Under the pieces are notes generated by a model that had not been told where the DNA came from, ran no database searches, and worked only from the letters and a program-made list of their open reading frames with translations. Made by a program: the position numbers and the translations under genes. This document shows, in pieces, positions 42,947 through 53,762 of a stretch of 64,000 nucleotides of DNA. Origin of the DNA: Alphaproteobacteria bacterium (GTDB lineage Bacteria; Pseudomonadota; Alphaproteobacteria; CACIAM-22H2); the NCBI GenBank assembly GCA_017308135.1, contig JAFKFM010000007.1, forward strand, positions 80,001 through 144,000. Reading direction: 5' to 3'. Each line of letters opens with the position of its first letter. Position 1 is the stretch's first letter.

Positions 42947-44608
42947 TTAATTCGCCTGGCGGCGCAGGAAGGCCGGGATTTCGAGGAGGTCGTCCTCGGC
43001 CTTCGGCGCCAAGCGATCGGTCGGGTCGAGCCCGCCCAAACGCGGCTGCGCCGGGGCCGGGGCCACCGGGGCGGCGGCAACCGGGGCCGGTGCTGCCGGG
43101 GCCGCAACCGGGGCTGCCGGGGCGCTCGCCGCCGGCATGATGCCGCCCTGGGGTGCGACCAGCGTGGGCTGGGCGCGCGGGGCTTCGCCTTCCGTCCGCG
43201 CGCCGCCCGAGCGGGTCATCCGCTCGAACAGCGACGGGCGGCGCTTGGGTGCCGCCGCCGCGGCCGGCTTCGTGGCGTTCATCAGCTCGGCTTCCGCGAA
43301 GGGATTGACCGGGGCGGGGGCTTGCGCCGCCGCCGGGGCCACTTCGACGGGCTTGGGCGGGATGAAGGCTTCGGCCGGGGCCGCCGGCAATTCGGCCGGG
43401 GCGGGTTCGGCCATGACCGGGGCCGGGGCCGCTTCCGCGACGACCGGGGCGGGCGCCGGGGCGACCGGGGCGGCGGCCGGCTCCATCTTCATCGCGACCG
43501 AACCCGTTTGCGGGGCGGCCGGGATCGACATCGACGCGGCCGGGGCGGCCATCGCCGGGGCCGTCGCCGTCACCGGACGGATCGTCGGGCGCTGGGCGAG
43601 CTTGACGACCGTGGTGGCCTGCGGCGGGCGCTGCACGGCTTGCGCCGCGTCGATACCCGTCGCGACGACCGACACGCGCATGCGGCCGTTGAGGCTTTCG
43701 TCGAAGGTCGAGCCGAAGATGATGTTCGCGTCCGGATCGACTTCGTCGCGGATGCGGTTCGCGGCTTCGTCGACTTCGAACAGCGTCATGTCCATGCCGC
43801 CGGTGATGTTGATGAGCACGCCCTTGGCGCCCTTCATCGACACGTCGTCGAGCAGCGGGTTGGAGATCGCCTTCTGCGCCGCGTCGATCGAGCGGTTGTC
43901 GCCTTCGGCTTCGCCCGTTCCCATCATCGCCTTGCCCATCTCGCCCATCACGGAGCGGATATCGGCGAAGTCGAGATTGATGAGGCCCGGCATGACCATC
44001 AGGTCGGTGACGCCGCGCACGCCCGAGTACAGCACGTCGTCGGCCATCTTGAAGGCGTCGGCGAAGGTCGTGCGCTCGTTGGCCACCCGGAACAGGTTCT
44101 GGTTGGGGATGATGATCAGCGTATCGACGTTCTGCTGAAGCTCCTCGATCCCCGCTTCGGCCAGCTTCATGCGGTGCTGGCCTTCGAAGTGGAAGGGCTT
44201 GGTGATGACGCCGACCGTCAGCATGCCGGCTTCCCGGCAGGCGCGCGCGATGACCGGTGCTGCACCCGTACCCGTGCCGCCGCCCATACCGGCGGCGACG
44301 AACACCATGTGCGAACCCTGCACGTGTTCCAGCAGTTCCTGCATGGATTCTTCCGCCGCGACGCGGCCGACATCGGGCCGCGAACCGGCACCCAGGCCTT
44401 GCGTCACGCCCACGCCCAGCTGCAAGCGGCGCTCGGCGAGCGACTGCGCCAGCGCCTGCGCGTCGGTGTTGGCGACGACGAATTCCACGCCTTCGAGCTT
44501 GGCGCGGATCATGTTGTTCACGGCGTTGCCGCCGGCCCCGCCCACGCCCACGACCGTGATGCGCGGCTTGAGCTCGGCGGGCTGGTTCGATGCGAGAGTG
44601 ATTGCCAT
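42947..44608 (-). CDS. ftsZ: cell division protein FtsZ
   Basis: A 553-residue tubulin homologue. The GTP-binding signature is [13 protein letters not shown] (about 109-121) and the first strand [14 protein letters not shown] (about 20-33). The polymerising core ends near 320. A very long Ala/Pro-rich linker (about 325-535) follows, and the conserved end peptide [11 protein letters not shown] binds FtsA. Long linkers are usual in alphaproteobacteria. It assembles the Z ring at midcell. AAGGAG lies upstream of the start after a 122-bp gap from ftsA that may hold a promoter. Confidence 0.98.
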   Translation of the reverse strand: MAITLASNQPAELKPRITVVGVGGAGGNAVNNMIRAKLEGVEFVVANTDAQALAQSLAERRLQLGVGVTQGLGAGSRPDVGRVAAEESMQELLEHVQGSHMVFVAAGMGGGTGTGAAPVIARACREAGMLTVGVITKPFHFEGQHRMKLAEAGIEELQQNVDTLIIIPNQNLFRVANERTTFADAFKMADDVLYSGVRGVTDLMVMPGLINLDFADIRSVMGEMGKAMMGTGEAEGDNRSIDAAQKAISNPLLDDVSMKGAKGVLINITGGMDMTLFEVDEAANRIRDEVDPDANIIFGSTFDESLNGRMRVSVVATGIDAAQAVQRPPQATTVVKLAQRPTIRPVTATAPAMAAPAASMSIPAAPQTGSVAMKMEPAAAPVAPAPAPVVAEAAPAPVMAEPAPAELPAAPAEAFIPPKPVEVAPAAAQAPAPVNPFAEAELMNATKPAAAAAPKRRPSLFERMTRSGGARTEGEAPRAQPTLVAPQGGIMPAASAPAAPVAAPAAPAPVAAAPVAPAPAQPRLGGLDPTDRLAPKAEDDLLEIPAFLRRQAN

Positions 44609-44730
44609 TTTGCTTCTCCGATCTCCTTGGGTTCAGTTCGTAACGCGCCGGCGGCCGGTCCGATCCATGCCTGGCCCGCGCGCGGGTAGACGGGTGCTGT
44701 GTTGTCGTTGCGGCGTTGGGTTTCCTCCCG

Positions 44731-45987
44731 TCATAGGTTGTCCCTCAGCCACATTCTCAAGCCCCCGAAGACGCCCGCGGACGGTGCCGCCGCGGTTTCG
44801 GGACGCAGGGATTCGGTTCCTTTCTGATGCGCGTGCAGGATCAAACCCGCGCACGCCGCGAAAGCGGGGCCGCCGGTTTGATCGGCGAGGCCCGTCAGCT
44901 GGCTGCTGGGTTTGCCCATGCGCACCTGCTTGTCGAGGATCATGGCGGCGAGCTCGCGCGTGCCTTGAAGCTGCGACGCGCCGCCGGTGAGGACAACGCG
45001 CCGGCCCGCGATCTTGTCGAAGCCCGACGCTTCCAGGCGCGAACGCACCAGTTCGAAGGTTTCCTCCAGGCGCGGCGCCACGATCCCGGTCAGGATCGAT
45101 TTCGGCACATGGTTCGCCTGGGTCTGCTCTTCCTCGCCGACCAGCGGCACGTCGACCAGCTCGCGCTCGTCGTTGGCCGAATGGATGCACGAGCCGTGCA
45201 GCGTCTTCATCCGCTCGGCATGCGCCAGCGGCGTGGACAGGCCGCGCGCGATGTCGTTGGTGACGTGGCTGCCGCCGACGTTGATCTGGTCGACGAACAC
45301 GCAATGCCCGTCGAAGAACACGGCGAAGGACGTGGTGCCCCCGCCCATGTCGATGACGCAGGCCCCCAAATCCTTCTCGTCCTGCACGAGGCAGGCGAGA
45401 CCGGCGGCATAAGCCGACACGACCGGTTCTTCGATTTCCAGATGGCAGCGCGCGACGGCGGTTTCGAGATTGCGCACCGACGCGCTGGAAGCGCCGACCA
45501 TGTGCATGTTCACGCCCAGGCGTTCGCCGCACATGCCGCGCGGATCGCGAATGCCGCGGCTGCCGTCGATCGTGAACCCGACGGGGAATTGATGGATGAT
45601 GCGCTTGTCCGTCGCGGTCTGGGTCTGGCGCGCCTGTTCGATCACGCGGCGCAGATCGGCGTCGCCGATCTCGTGCCCGTTCAGCGCCACTTCGACGCCG
45701 AAGGTGCGCGACACCGGCGCGCCGCCGACCAGATTGACGATCACGCTTTTCAGCGTTTCGCCGGCCATCTGTTCGGCCGCGGACACCGCCGACAGGATCG
45801 ACTGTTCGGCTTCGTCGAGGTCGACGATCGTGCCGCCGCGCACGCCGTGGCTGATCTGATGTCCGATGCCGACGACGCGCGGCGCGCCGTCCCCGTCCGC
45901 TTTCGCGACGAAGCAGGCGACCTTGGTCGAGCCAAGGTCGAGGGCGGCGATCGTTCCGTTCCGGCGGGCGCGTTTTTTCTTCGACAT
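44731..45987 (-). CDS. ftsA: cell division protein FtsA
   Basis: A 418-residue actin-like protein. The nucleotide site has LDLGSTKVAC (about 16-25) and VIDMGGGTTSFAVF (about 213-226). The C-terminal amphipathic helix (FGGLRMWLRDNL) attaches it to the membrane. It links FtsZ polymers to the inner membrane and recruits later division proteins. It follows ftsQ by 16 nt. Confidence 0.97.
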   Translation of the reverse strand: MSKKKRARRNGTIAALDLGSTKVACFVAKADGDGAPRVVGIGHQISHGVRGGTIVDLDEAEQSILSAVSAAEQMAGETLKSVIVNLVGGAPVSRTFGVEVALNGHEIGDADLRRVIEQARQTQTATDKRIIHQFPVGFTIDGSRGIRDPRGMCGERLGVNMHMVGASSASVRNLETAVARCHLEIEEPVVSAYAAGLACLVQDEKDLGACVIDMGGGTTSFAVFFDGHCVFVDQINVGGSHVTNDIARGLSTPLAHAERMKTLHGSCIHSANDERELVDVPLVGEEEQTQANHVPKSILTGIVAPRLEETFELVRSRLEASGFDKIAGRRVVLTGGASQLQGTRELAAMILDKQVRMGKPSSQLTGLADQTGGPAFAACAGLILHAHQKGTESLRPETAAAPSAGVFGGLRMWLRDNL

Positions 45988-46003
45988 GGTGGACGAAGTG
46001 CTC

Positions 46004-46891
46004 CTAAGTCGGCCGGTTGTTGCGGCGTTGGGCGGGCGCGTTGACCGGCGTGGTCGACGGCGCCGCGTCCTTCGCGCGCAGGATCAGGCGGTCGGGCAAA
46101 CGCAGATCGACGGAGACGAGATCGCGCTCGACCAAGCCGTTGTTGCGTTCGAGTTCGGCGAGGCGCTCGTAGGCCGCTCCCGCATTCGCTTCGGGCAGGT
46201 TCACGACCACGCCGTTGTCGAGATTCAAATTCCAGCGCCGCCCGCCGACGCGCACGGCCGCCGATACGCGGTTGCGCAATGCGGGCTCGGTGTCGAGCAG
46301 CGCGATCAGGCCGCCGGCATGTTCGGGCGCGTCGTCGCCCACGACGATCAGCAGCTTGGCGAAATTGCCGGGATCGACGCCGGGGATTTCCTTGGCGTCC
46401 TGGTCGATCACCGCGAAGCGCCCGCCGCGCTGCCACAGCGCCAGGGGCACTCGTTCTTCCAGGCGCACATGGATCGTGTCGGGCAAGCGCCGTTCGACGA
46501 TCGCGCGGCGCACCCAGGGCAGGGTTTCGAGTTCGGCCTTCGCCTGATGCGGATCGAAGGTCAGAATGGGCGCGCCGCGCCGCGCATCCAGCACCGCCAG
46601 CACGTCGCGCGAACTGGTGCGTTCGCGCCCTTCGACCAGAACTTCGCTCACCTGCAAACCGGCGCGCGTCGTCGCTGTAAGAATGCCGCGGCGCAGATCC
46701 AGCGCCATATCTTCCAAGCGATCCGCCCCGCCGGTGCGCCAAGCGTATAAGCCGCCGCCGCCGATCACGGCGGCGATCCCGATCGCGGTCATAATCTTTG
46801 CCGCCGCCGCCGACGGGCGCCAGCCGAGGATGCGGCGCCAGCCGGTGCGGCGCGCGGGCTTGCGGGTGTTGCGTTTCGTGCGGCCGAACAT
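46004..46891 (-). CDS. ftsQ: cell division protein FtsQ
   Basis: A 295-residue bitopic protein: a basic cytoplasmic tail (1-30), one membrane helix (about 32-52), the POTRA domain (LQVSEVLVEGRERTSSRDVL, about 78-97) and the FtsQ beta domain to about 260. It connects early and late divisome parts through FtsL/FtsB. The start overlaps the ddl stop by one base (TGATG). Confidence 0.95.
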   Translation of the reverse strand: MFGRTKRNTRKPARRTGWRRILGWRPSAAAAKIMTAIGIAAVIGGGGLYAWRTGGADRLEDMALDLRRGILTATTRAGLQVSEVLVEGRERTSSRDVLAVLDARRGAPILTFDPHQAKAELETLPWVRRAIVERRLPDTIHVRLEERVPLALWQRGGRFAVIDQDAKEIPGVDPGNFAKLLIVVGDDAPEHAGGLIALLDTEPALRNRVSAAVRVGGRRWNLNLDNGVVVNLPEANAGAAYERLAELERNNGLVERDLVSVDLRLPDRLILRAKDAAPSTTPVNAPAQRRNNRPT

Positions 46892-47835
46892 CAGGCGGCT
46901 CTCCCTTTCGGCCCGTCATGCGTCGCGTGTTCGACCAGCCAGGCGCAAAGCTCGGGAAAAGCGATCCCCGACGCCGCCGCGATTTCGGGCACAAGCGACA
47001 GCGGCGTCATGCCGGGCTGGGTGTTGACTTCGAGCAGCACGACGCGGCCGGGTTCGCCGCGCGTGTCGTCGTAACGGATATCCGCGCGGCTCACGCCCCG
47101 GCAGCCCAAGGCACGGTGCGCTTCCAGCGCCACGCGCATCGCCTCGTCGTAGGCGACGCGGTCGATGGGGGCCGGGCAAATATGGATCGCTTTGCCGTCG
47201 GTGTATTTGGCCGTGTAGTCGTAGAAGCCGTTGTTCGGGCGGATTTCCAGCACGCCCAACGCCTTCGCTTCGCCGTTGAAGCCCATCACCGCGACCGTCA
47301 ATTCGCGGCCCGGGATATAGGTCTCGACCAGCACTTCCTCGTCGAACGGCCAAGGCTCGCGCGCCAATGCGTCGAGATCGGCCTTTTCCAGAACGATCTT
47401 CACGCCGACGGAAGAGCCTTCGTTGGCGGGCTTCATCACGAAGGGCAACGCGATCGCGCGACCCGCCAGCACGTCGGCGCGTTTGAACACGCCGCCTTCG
47501 GCGATCGGCAGATCGCGGCCCTTGAACACGGCGCGCGCGACGGGCTTGTCCATCGCCAACGCCGAGGCGAGCAGGCCCGAATGCGTGTAGGGCACGCGCG
47601 CGAGATCGAGCACGCCTTGGATCGTGCCGTCCTCGGCCCAGCGGCCGTGCAGCGCGTTGAACACCACGTCGGGCTTATCGGCGAGTGCCGCCGTCAAACC
47701 ATCGAGCGAAACGAGATCGTGCTCGATCACGTCGTAACCCTTGGCGCGCAGCGCCTTGGCGCATTCGTGGCCGGAGGACAGGCTCACTTCGCGCTCGGTC
47801 GATAAGCCGCCTTTGAGGAGCAGGATCTTTTTCAT
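46891..47835 (-). CDS. ddl: D-alanine--D-alanine ligase
   Basis: A 314-residue ATP-grasp ligase. It has LKGGLSTEREVSLSSG (about 6-21), the ATP-grasp lid with MKPANEGSSVGV, and EVNTQPGMTPLS (about 271-282), the metal-binding and substrate Asn loop. It makes the D-Ala-D-Ala end of the peptidoglycan stem peptide. Here murB precedes and ftsQ follows, both with small overlaps. Confidence 0.97.
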   Translation of the reverse strand: MKKILLLKGGLSTEREVSLSSGHECAKALRAKGYDVIEHDLVSLDGLTAALADKPDVVFNALHGRWAEDGTIQGVLDLARVPYTHSGLLASALAMDKPVARAVFKGRDLPIAEGGVFKRADVLAGRAIALPFVMKPANEGSSVGVKIVLEKADLDALAREPWPFDEEVLVETYIPGRELTVAVMGFNGEAKALGVLEIRPNNGFYDYTAKYTDGKAIHICPAPIDRVAYDEAMRVALEAHRALGCRGVSRADIRYDDTRGEPGRVVLLEVNTQPGMTPLSLVPEIAAASGIAFPELCAWLVEHATHDGPKGRAA

Positions 47836-48749
47836 GCCCGCACCCCCACGCGCTTGATCTCCCAGCGCAGATCGACGCCGAATTTCGCGAAGACGCGCGC
47901 GCGGATTTCGTCGCCCAAATCCTCCAGATCGGCGGCGGTCGCGTCGCCGTCGTTGATCAGGAAGTTGCAGTGCTTCTCGCTGACCTTGGCGCCGCCGCGC
48001 GTCAAACCCCGGCAGCCGGCCGCGTCGATCAATTCCCAGGCTTTCGCACCCGGCGGGTTGGCGAAGGTCGAGCCGCCGGTGCGCGTGCGCACGGGTTGCG
48101 AGGCTTCGCGCTTGGCCTGGATATCGGTCATGCGCGCGGCGATGGCGGCGCTATCGTCGGGCTCGGCTTTCAGCTCGGCGCCGATGAAGATCCAATCGTC
48201 GGGCATGCAGCTCGACCGGTATTCGAAGCACAAGGCGCCGTTGGTCGCGTAATGCAGCGTGCCGGCGGCGTCGATCGCTTCGGCGGCCAGCACGACATCC
48301 TTCATTTCCTTGCCATAGGCGCCCGCGTTCATGCGCAAGGCGCCGCCGACGGTGCCGGGCACGCCGACCAGGAATTCGAGACCGCCCAAGCCCCAATCGC
48401 GCGCCGCGTTGGCGACGTTGACGTCGAGCGCGGCCGCACCGGCCTTCACGATGGTCCCGTCGCGCGCGATATCGGCGAAGCCTTTGCCCAGGCGGATCGT
48501 GACACCGGGAATGCCGCCGTCGCGCACCAGCAGATTGGAGCCGACGCCCAGCACCGTCACCGGCACGTCGGCGGGCTTGGCGGCGAGGAATGCCGCCAGA
48601 TCGTCGCGATCGGCCGGGCGGAACAGCACTTCCGCCGGACCGCCGACGCGGAACCACGTCGTCGCCGCAAGGCTCGCATTCTCGCGATAACCGCCGCGCG
48701 TTTGCGGCAAGCGATCGATTAGCCGCATCGGCTTGGGGGAAACCATCAT
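47832..48749 (-). CDS. murB: UDP-N-acetylenolpyruvoylglucosamine reductase
   Basis: A 305-residue FAD enzyme. RVGGPAEVL (about 34-42), [13 protein letters not shown] (about 67-79) and [15 protein letters not shown] (about 124-138) bind FAD. YRSSC carries the catalytic Ser, as in type II MurB. It completes UDP-MurNAc with NADPH. There is an ATG pair at the start (48749 and 48746); the first overlaps the murC stop by ATGA. Confidence 0.97.
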   Translation of the reverse strand: MMVSPKPMRLIDRLPQTRGGYRENASLAATTWFRVGGPAEVLFRPADRDDLAAFLAAKPADVPVTVLGVGSNLLVRDGGIPGVTIRLGKGFADIARDGTIVKAGAAALDVNVANAARDWGLGGLEFLVGVPGTVGGALRMNAGAYGKEMKDVVLAAEAIDAAGTLHYATNGALCFEYRSSCMPDDWIFIGAELKAEPDDSAAIAARMTDIQAKREASQPVRTRTGGSTFANPPGAKAWELIDAAGCRGLTRGGAKVSEKHCNFLINDGDATAADLEDLGDEIRARVFAKFGVDLRWEIKRVGVRA

Positions 48750-50170
48750 GCTTTCCCTCCCGCCGCCGCGACCGCCGCGTCGAGCTCGCCGGGCAGCGCA
48801 TGCGCCCATTGCGTGATGTTGCCGGCACCCAAGCACACCACCATGTCGCCCGGCTTGGCGATGTCGAGCACGGTGCGCGCGAGCGCTTGCGAATTTTCGA
48901 GCGCGATCGCCTTGCGATGGCCATGGCCGCGCAAGCCTTCGACCAGCGCTTGCTTGTTGGCACCGTCGATCGGCTGTTCGCCCGCCGCGTAAACATCGGC
49001 GACGATCACGGCGTCGGCGTCGTTGAAGCAGGTGCAAAATTCCTCGAACAGATTCGCAAGCCGCGTATAGCGATGCGGCTGCACGACCGCGATCACGCCC
49101 GCCGACGTCGCCTGGCGGGCCGCTTTCAGCACCGCCGCGATCTCGACCGGGTGATGGCCGTAATCGTCGATGACGGTCAAGCCCGCCCCCATACCCGTAT
49201 TCGTGAAGCGACGCTTCACGCCCTTGATGGCGGCGAGCGCCTTGCGGATCGTCGCCTCGTCGATCCCCATCTCGATCGCCACGGCGACGGCGGCCAGCGA
49301 GTTTTCGACATTGTGCTTGCCGACCAGCGGCAGATGCAGATTGCGGATCGTGCGTTCCGGCCCTGCGCGCCCCGAAAGTGCTACGTCGAAATGTCCGCCC
49401 GACGCGTCGAGGCGCACATTCACGCCGCGCACATCGGCCTGCGGCGAGAAACCGTAGGCGAGGATCTTGCGGTCTTGCGTCGCCGCGATCAGCGCCTGCA
49501 CTTCCGGATGATCGACGCACATCGCCGCGAAGCCATAGAAGGGCAGATTCGAAATGAAATTCTGGTAGCCCTTTTTTGCGTTCTCGAACGTGCCCCAGTA
49601 ATCGAGATGTTCGGGATCGATATTGGTCACGACCGCGATGGTCGCGGGCAGTTTGACGAACGTGCCGTCGCTTTCGTCGGCTTCGACGACCATCCAATCG
49701 CCCGCACCCAAGCGCGCGTTGGTGCCGTAGGCGTTGAGGATGCCGCCATTGATGATCGTCGGGTCCATGCCCGCGGTTTCCAGCATCGCGGCGACGAAAC
49801 CGGTCGTCGTCGTCTTGCCGTGGGTCCCTGCGATCGCCACCGCCCATTTGAGGCGCATCAGCTCGGCGAGCATTTCCGCACGGCGCACGACCGGGATCAG
49901 CTTTTCGCGCGCGGCGCGCACTTCGGGATTGTCGGGCTTCACGGCCGTGGACACGACCAGCACTTCGGCGTTGCCCAGGTTCTCGGCCTTGTGGCCGACA
50001 TGGACGGCGATGCCGAGATTGCGCAAGCGTTGCACGTTCGCGCTGTCGGCCTGGTCGGAGCCCTGAACCTTGTAGCCGAGATTGTGCAGGATCTCGGCGA
50101 TGCCGGACATGCCGATTCCGCCGATGCCCACGAAGTGCAGCAAGCCGATATCGAGCGGCAGCGCCCTCAT
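48746..50170 (-). CDS. murC: UDP-N-acetylmuramate--L-alanine ligase
   Basis: A 474-residue Mur ligase. [12 protein letters not shown] (about 12-23) is the UDP-binding loop, GTHGKTTTT (about 114-122) the P-loop and [10 protein letters not shown] (about 344-353) the C-terminal domain motif. It adds L-Ala to UDP-MurNAc. ATG 50170 is chosen because the family starts just before the glycine loop. Its start overlaps the murG stop by ATGA. Confidence 0.97.
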   Translation of the reverse strand: MRALPLDIGLLHFVGIGGIGMSGIAEILHNLGYKVQGSDQADSANVQRLRNLGIAVHVGHKAENLGNAEVLVVSTAVKPDNPEVRAAREKLIPVVRRAEMLAELMRLKWAVAIAGTHGKTTTTGFVAAMLETAGMDPTIINGGILNAYGTNARLGAGDWMVVEADESDGTFVKLPATIAVVTNIDPEHLDYWGTFENAKKGYQNFISNLPFYGFAAMCVDHPEVQALIAATQDRKILAYGFSPQADVRGVNVRLDASGGHFDVALSGRAGPERTIRNLHLPLVGKHNVENSLAAVAVAIEMGIDEATIRKALAAIKGVKRRFTNTGMGAGLTVIDDYGHHPVEIAAVLKAARQATSAGVIAVVQPHRYTRLANLFEEFCTCFNDADAVIVADVYAAGEQPIDGANKQALVEGLRGHGHRKAIALENSQALARTVLDIAKPGDMVVCLGAGNITQWAHALPGELDAAVAAAGGKA

Positions 50171-51252
50171 GCGCGGCCTCCCGTCGCGAGTTTCGCGACC
50201 AGATCGGCCAGGCGTTCGGCGGCGTCGGGCTTGCCGAATTTCCACGCGGCTTGCGCCATCGGCGGCAGCGCCGCCGGATCGGCGAGCAGCGAGGCGAGAT
50301 GTTTCTCCAGCGCCTCGGCCGTGAAATGCGGTTCGGGCAACAGCCACGCCCCGCCGGCATCGGCCAAAGCGCGGGCGTTTTCGGTCTGATGATCGTCGGT
50401 CGCGTGCATGTAAGGAACCAGAAGGGCCGGACGGCCGATGCAGGCAAGTTCGGCCACGGTGGAAGCGCCGCTGCGCGCGATCACCAGATGCGCGTTCGCG
50501 ATGCGCTGGGGCAAATCGGCGAAGAACGGCGCCACTTCCGCCGCGATGCCCGCCTTGGCATAGGCGGCTTGGACGGCATCGACATCGTCTTTGCGCGTCT
50601 GCTGAACGATCTTGAGGCGCGCGCGCGCCTCTTGCGGCAAGCGTGCGATCGCGTCGGGCACGACGCGACCAAAAATCGAAGCGCCTTGGCTGCCGCCGGT
50701 CACCAGCAGGCGAAGCTCGCCGTTCTTCTCCGGCACCCAATAGGTGCCGTCGCGCAAGGCAATCACGTTCTCGCGCACCGGATTGCCGGTCAGCGTCGCG
50801 CGTTCGGCGTGGCGCGTGGTCGCGAAGGAACTGGCGATCGCATCGACCTTCGACGCGATCAGGCGATTGACGCGGCCGAGCACGGCGTTCTGTTCGTGCA
50901 AGGCGGTGGGCACACGGCCGATGGCCGCCGCAACCGTCGGCAGGCTGGGATAGCCGCCGAAGCCGACCACGGCTTGGGGTGCGAGCTTCTTGATCACGCG
51001 GCGCGCGGCGAAATAGCCGGGGACGAGCGAAGCGAAGCCGCGAAGTTTCTGTACGACGCCGCCGGTCATTTTACGCAACGGCAAGCGATGGGTTTCGAGC
51101 GTGCCCAGGCGCCCGCCATATTGCGTGCCGCGATCGTCGGTGACGAAGGCCAAGCGATAGCCGCGTCTGTCGAGCGCCCCCGCGAGCGCTTCCGCCGGGA
51201 ATACATGGCCGCCGGTACCGCCGGCCGCGAGGATGACGAGGGGTGCGTTCAC
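50167..51252 (-). CDS. murG: lipid II synthase MurG
   Basis: A 361-residue glycosyltransferase with two Rossmann-like domains. [12 protein letters not shown] (about 9-20) and GFGGYPSLP (about 95-103) are N-terminal motifs. [11 protein letters not shown] (about 187-197) and the C-terminal [10 protein letters not shown] bind UDP-GlcNAc. It adds GlcNAc to lipid I on the inner membrane. The start is GTG and overlaps the ftsW stop (GTGA). Confidence 0.96.
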   Translation of the reverse strand: MNAPLVILAAGGTGGHVFPAEALAGALDRRGYRLAFVTDDRGTQYGGRLGTLETHRLPLRKMTGGVVQKLRGFASLVPGYFAARRVIKKLAPQAVVGFGGYPSLPTVAAAIGRVPTALHEQNAVLGRVNRLIASKVDAIASSFATTRHAERATLTGNPVRENVIALRDGTYWVPEKNGELRLLVTGGSQGASIFGRVVPDAIARLPQEARARLKIVQQTRKDDVDAVQAAYAKAGIAAEVAPFFADLPQRIANAHLVIARSGASTVAELACIGRPALLVPYMHATDDHQTENARALADAGGAWLLPEPHFTAEALEKHLASLLADPAALPPMAQAAWKFGKPDAAERLADLVAKLATGGRA

Positions 51253-52370
51253 AGCGTCTCCCCCTGGCCGAAGCGTTTGCGCGACAGAGCGAGCACGAAA
51301 CCCATGCCGAGTGCAATCGCCAGCAGCGACGAGCCGCCGTAGCTCACGAACGGCAGCGTCATGCCCTTGGTGGGGATCAAGTGCAGCGTCGAGCCCATAT
51401 TGACCAGCGCTTGCACGCCGAACTGGACGCACAGGCCGCCGATCGCCAGCACGACGAAAAGATCGGTTTCCTGCAGCGCGCGCGCGAAGCCGCGCAGCAC
51501 GATGAAGGCGTACAGCGCCACGACCAGCAGGCACAGGATCAGGCCGAATTCCTCCGCCGCCACGGCGAAGATGAAATCGGCATGCGCGTCGGGCAGGAAG
51601 GATTTGGCCGTGCCTTCGCCGGGGCCGCGCCCCAGCAAGCCGCCATTCATGAACGCTTCCATCGCCATGTTCACCTGATAGGTGTCGCCCGAGGCGGGAT
51701 CGAGGAAGCGGTTCACGCGGCTTTCGAAATGCGGGAAGGTGAAGTAGAGGCCGATCGCGGCGGCGGCACCCGCACCGCCCAAGCCCACGACCCACAACAT
51801 GCGCAAGCCCGCCAGGAAGAACTGCGCGAACCACACGCAGCTCACCACGAAGGCCATGCCGATATCCGGCTGGCCCAGCAGCAGCGCCATCGACAACCCG
51901 TACAGCAGGATCGCGAACAGATCGCCGGGGAAGTTTTCCTTCTTGCGGGCGAGTGCGAACAGCCACGCGGTGACGATCGCGAAAGTCGGCTTCAGGAACT
52001 CCGACGGCTGAAGGGAGAAGCCGGGCAGGGAGATCCAGCGTTTGGCGCCCTTGATCTCCATGCCCACGAAGAACGTCGCGATCAGGAACAGGATCGAGCA
52101 GGCGAAACCCGCCAGCGCCAATTGGCGCACCTGCTTGGGGTTCAGCATCGACACGGCGATCAGCGTCAACGCCGCCAGCGGCAGCAATTGCAGCTGCTTG
52201 CGCACGAAATAGAACGTGTCGAGATTGACGCGCGTCGCGACCGCCGGGGACGCGGCCATGATCAGCACCGCCCCCGTGCCGATCAGCAGCGCCAGCGCCG
52301 TCAACAGCCACTTATCGACGGTCCACCACCAGCGGGCGATGACGGAATTGTCGGCGCGCGCGAAACTCAT
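51249..52370 (-). CDS. ftsW: peptidoglycan glycosyltransferase FtsW
   Basis: A 373-residue SEDS-family membrane protein with about 10 hydrophobic segments. The conserved stretches ISLPGFSLQPSEFLK (about 112-126) and FVSYGGSSLL (about 342-351) are visible, as is GRGPGEGTAKSFLPDAHADF. It polymerises septal glycan together with FtsI. ATG 52370 overlaps the murD stop by ATGA. Confidence 0.97.
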   Translation of the reverse strand: MSFARADNSVIARWWWTVDKWLLTALALLIGTGAVLIMAASPAVATRVNLDTFYFVRKQLQLLPLAALTLIAVSMLNPKQVRQLALAGFACSILFLIATFFVGMEIKGAKRWISLPGFSLQPSEFLKPTFAIVTAWLFALARKKENFPGDLFAILLYGLSMALLLGQPDIGMAFVVSCVWFAQFFLAGLRMLWVVGLGGAGAAAAIGLYFTFPHFESRVNRFLDPASGDTYQVNMAMEAFMNGGLLGRGPGEGTAKSFLPDAHADFIFAVAAEEFGLILCLLVVALYAFIVLRGFARALQETDLFVVLAIGGLCVQFGVQALVNMGSTLHLIPTKGMTLPFVSYGGSSLLAIALGMGFVLALSRKRFGQGETL

Positions 52371-53752
52371 GCGGCCGCGCTCCCGGCTTGGGCGATGTCG
52401 CGCGCGAGATCGCGGAACGCATCGCCGCGATGTTCGAAGCTTTTGAACTGATCGAACGATGCGCAAGCGGGCGACAGCAGGATGACACCCTTGCCTTCGC
52501 CGCGCGCGTCGTTCCAGGCGGCGGCGACGGCCTTGTCGAGCGTGCCGGATTTTTCGTGCGGGACTTCGCCCAACGTCGCCGCGAAATCCTCGGCCGCTTC
52601 GCCGATCAGATAGGCCTTGGCGATGCGCGGGAAGAAGCCGCGCAAGGATTCGATGCCGCCGGCTTTCGCCCGCCCGCCCGCGATCCAATGGATGCGCGGA
52701 TAGCAGCCCAGCGCCTTCGCGGTCGAATCCGCGTTGGTCGCCTTGCTGTCGTTGACGAAGACGACGCCGTCGCGTTCGGCCACGCGTTCCTGGCGGTGGG
52801 GCAGGCCGGGGAAGCTCTTCATCGCGTCGGCGATGGTCTTGGCCGATACGCCCAATTGCAGCGCCACGGCCGCGGCGGCGGCCGCGTTCTGCGCGTTGTG
52901 GGTGCCGGGCAAAGCCGGGCAATCGGCCAGCGAGGCGAAGCGCACCGGCTCGCCATGGCGCGAATCCCAAAGCCCGCCGCGTTGCGCATAGACGCCGCCT
53001 TGCACGCCGCCCTGGCCCGAGATCGGGATCACGATGCTGTCGCCCGCTTCGACCAGATCGGCGTAGATCGAAGCACTGATATCGTCGTCGATGCCGACGA
53101 CGGCGAAGCGCGGGCTTTTCTGGTCGCGGAAAATGTTGCGCTTGGCGGCGACGTAGCCGTCCATCCCGCCGTGACGGTCGAGATGGTCGGGCGAAATGTT
53201 GAGCAACACCGCACCGTCGAAACGCGCGGTGGGCACGAGTTCGAGCTGATAGCTCGACATTTCGATTACGTAGACGCCGTCATGGCCGAGCGGCTCGAGC
53301 GACAAGGCCGCCGTGCCGATATTGCCGCCGATCTGCGTCGCGCGCTTGGCGGCGTTCAGGATATGGCCGATCAGCGCGGTCGTGGTCGATTTGCCGTTGG
53401 TGCCGGTGATACCGATGAACGCCGCGTCGCGGCGGCTGCGCATCAGCAACTCGACGTCGCTGATCAGGTCGATGCCCAAAGCCTTGGCGCGCGCGGCCAC
53501 GTCGTGCGGGGCGGGGAAGCTGTGCGGAATGCCCGGCGACATCACCAAGGCGGTCACGCCCGCGAGATCGACGGTCCGCAGATCGGCGAGCGGGATTTGC
53601 GCCGCCGCCGCCGCATCGCGCGACGCGGCGTTGTCGTCCCACGCCATCACCTTCGCCCCCGACGCGACAAGCGCACGCGCGGCCGCGAGTCCGGATTTAC
53701 CCAGACCGAGGACCGCCACGTGCTTGCCGGCGAAGGAAGCGACTTGGATCAA
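52367..53752 (-). CDS. murD: UDP-N-acetylmuramoylalanine--D-glutamate ligase
   Basis: A 461-residue Mur ligase. VLGLGKSGLAAARAL (about 14-28) is the N-terminal loop, GTNGKSTTTAL (about 117-127) the P-loop, and NDSKATNADST (about 324-334) the C-terminal ligase motif. It adds D-Glu. It follows mraY by 10 nt. Confidence 0.97.
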   Translation of the reverse strand: MIQVASFAGKHVAVLGLGKSGLAAARALVASGAKVMAWDDNAASRDAAAAAQIPLADLRTVDLAGVTALVMSPGIPHSFPAPHDVAARAKALGIDLISDVELLMRSRRDAAFIGITGTNGKSTTTALIGHILNAAKRATQIGGNIGTAALSLEPLGHDGVYVIEMSSYQLELVPTARFDGAVLLNISPDHLDRHGGMDGYVAAKRNIFRDQKSPRFAVVGIDDDISASIYADLVEAGDSIVIPISGQGGVQGGVYAQRGGLWDSRHGEPVRFASLADCPALPGTHNAQNAAAAAAVALQLGVSAKTIADAMKSFPGLPHRQERVAERDGVVFVNDSKATNADSTAKALGCYPRIHWIAGGRAKAGGIESLRGFFPRIAKAYLIGEAAEDFAATLGEVPHEKSGTLDKAVAAAWNDARGEGKGVILLSPACASFDQFKSFEHRGDAFRDLARDIAQAGSAAA

Positions 53753-53762
53753 TCTTTCCCCC

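Noticed and set aside
44633-44730. A 33-codon frame with ribosome site between ftsA and ftsZ
   Set aside because: The product is Arg/Pro-rich without pattern, and the gap is more likely an ftsZ leader or promoter.
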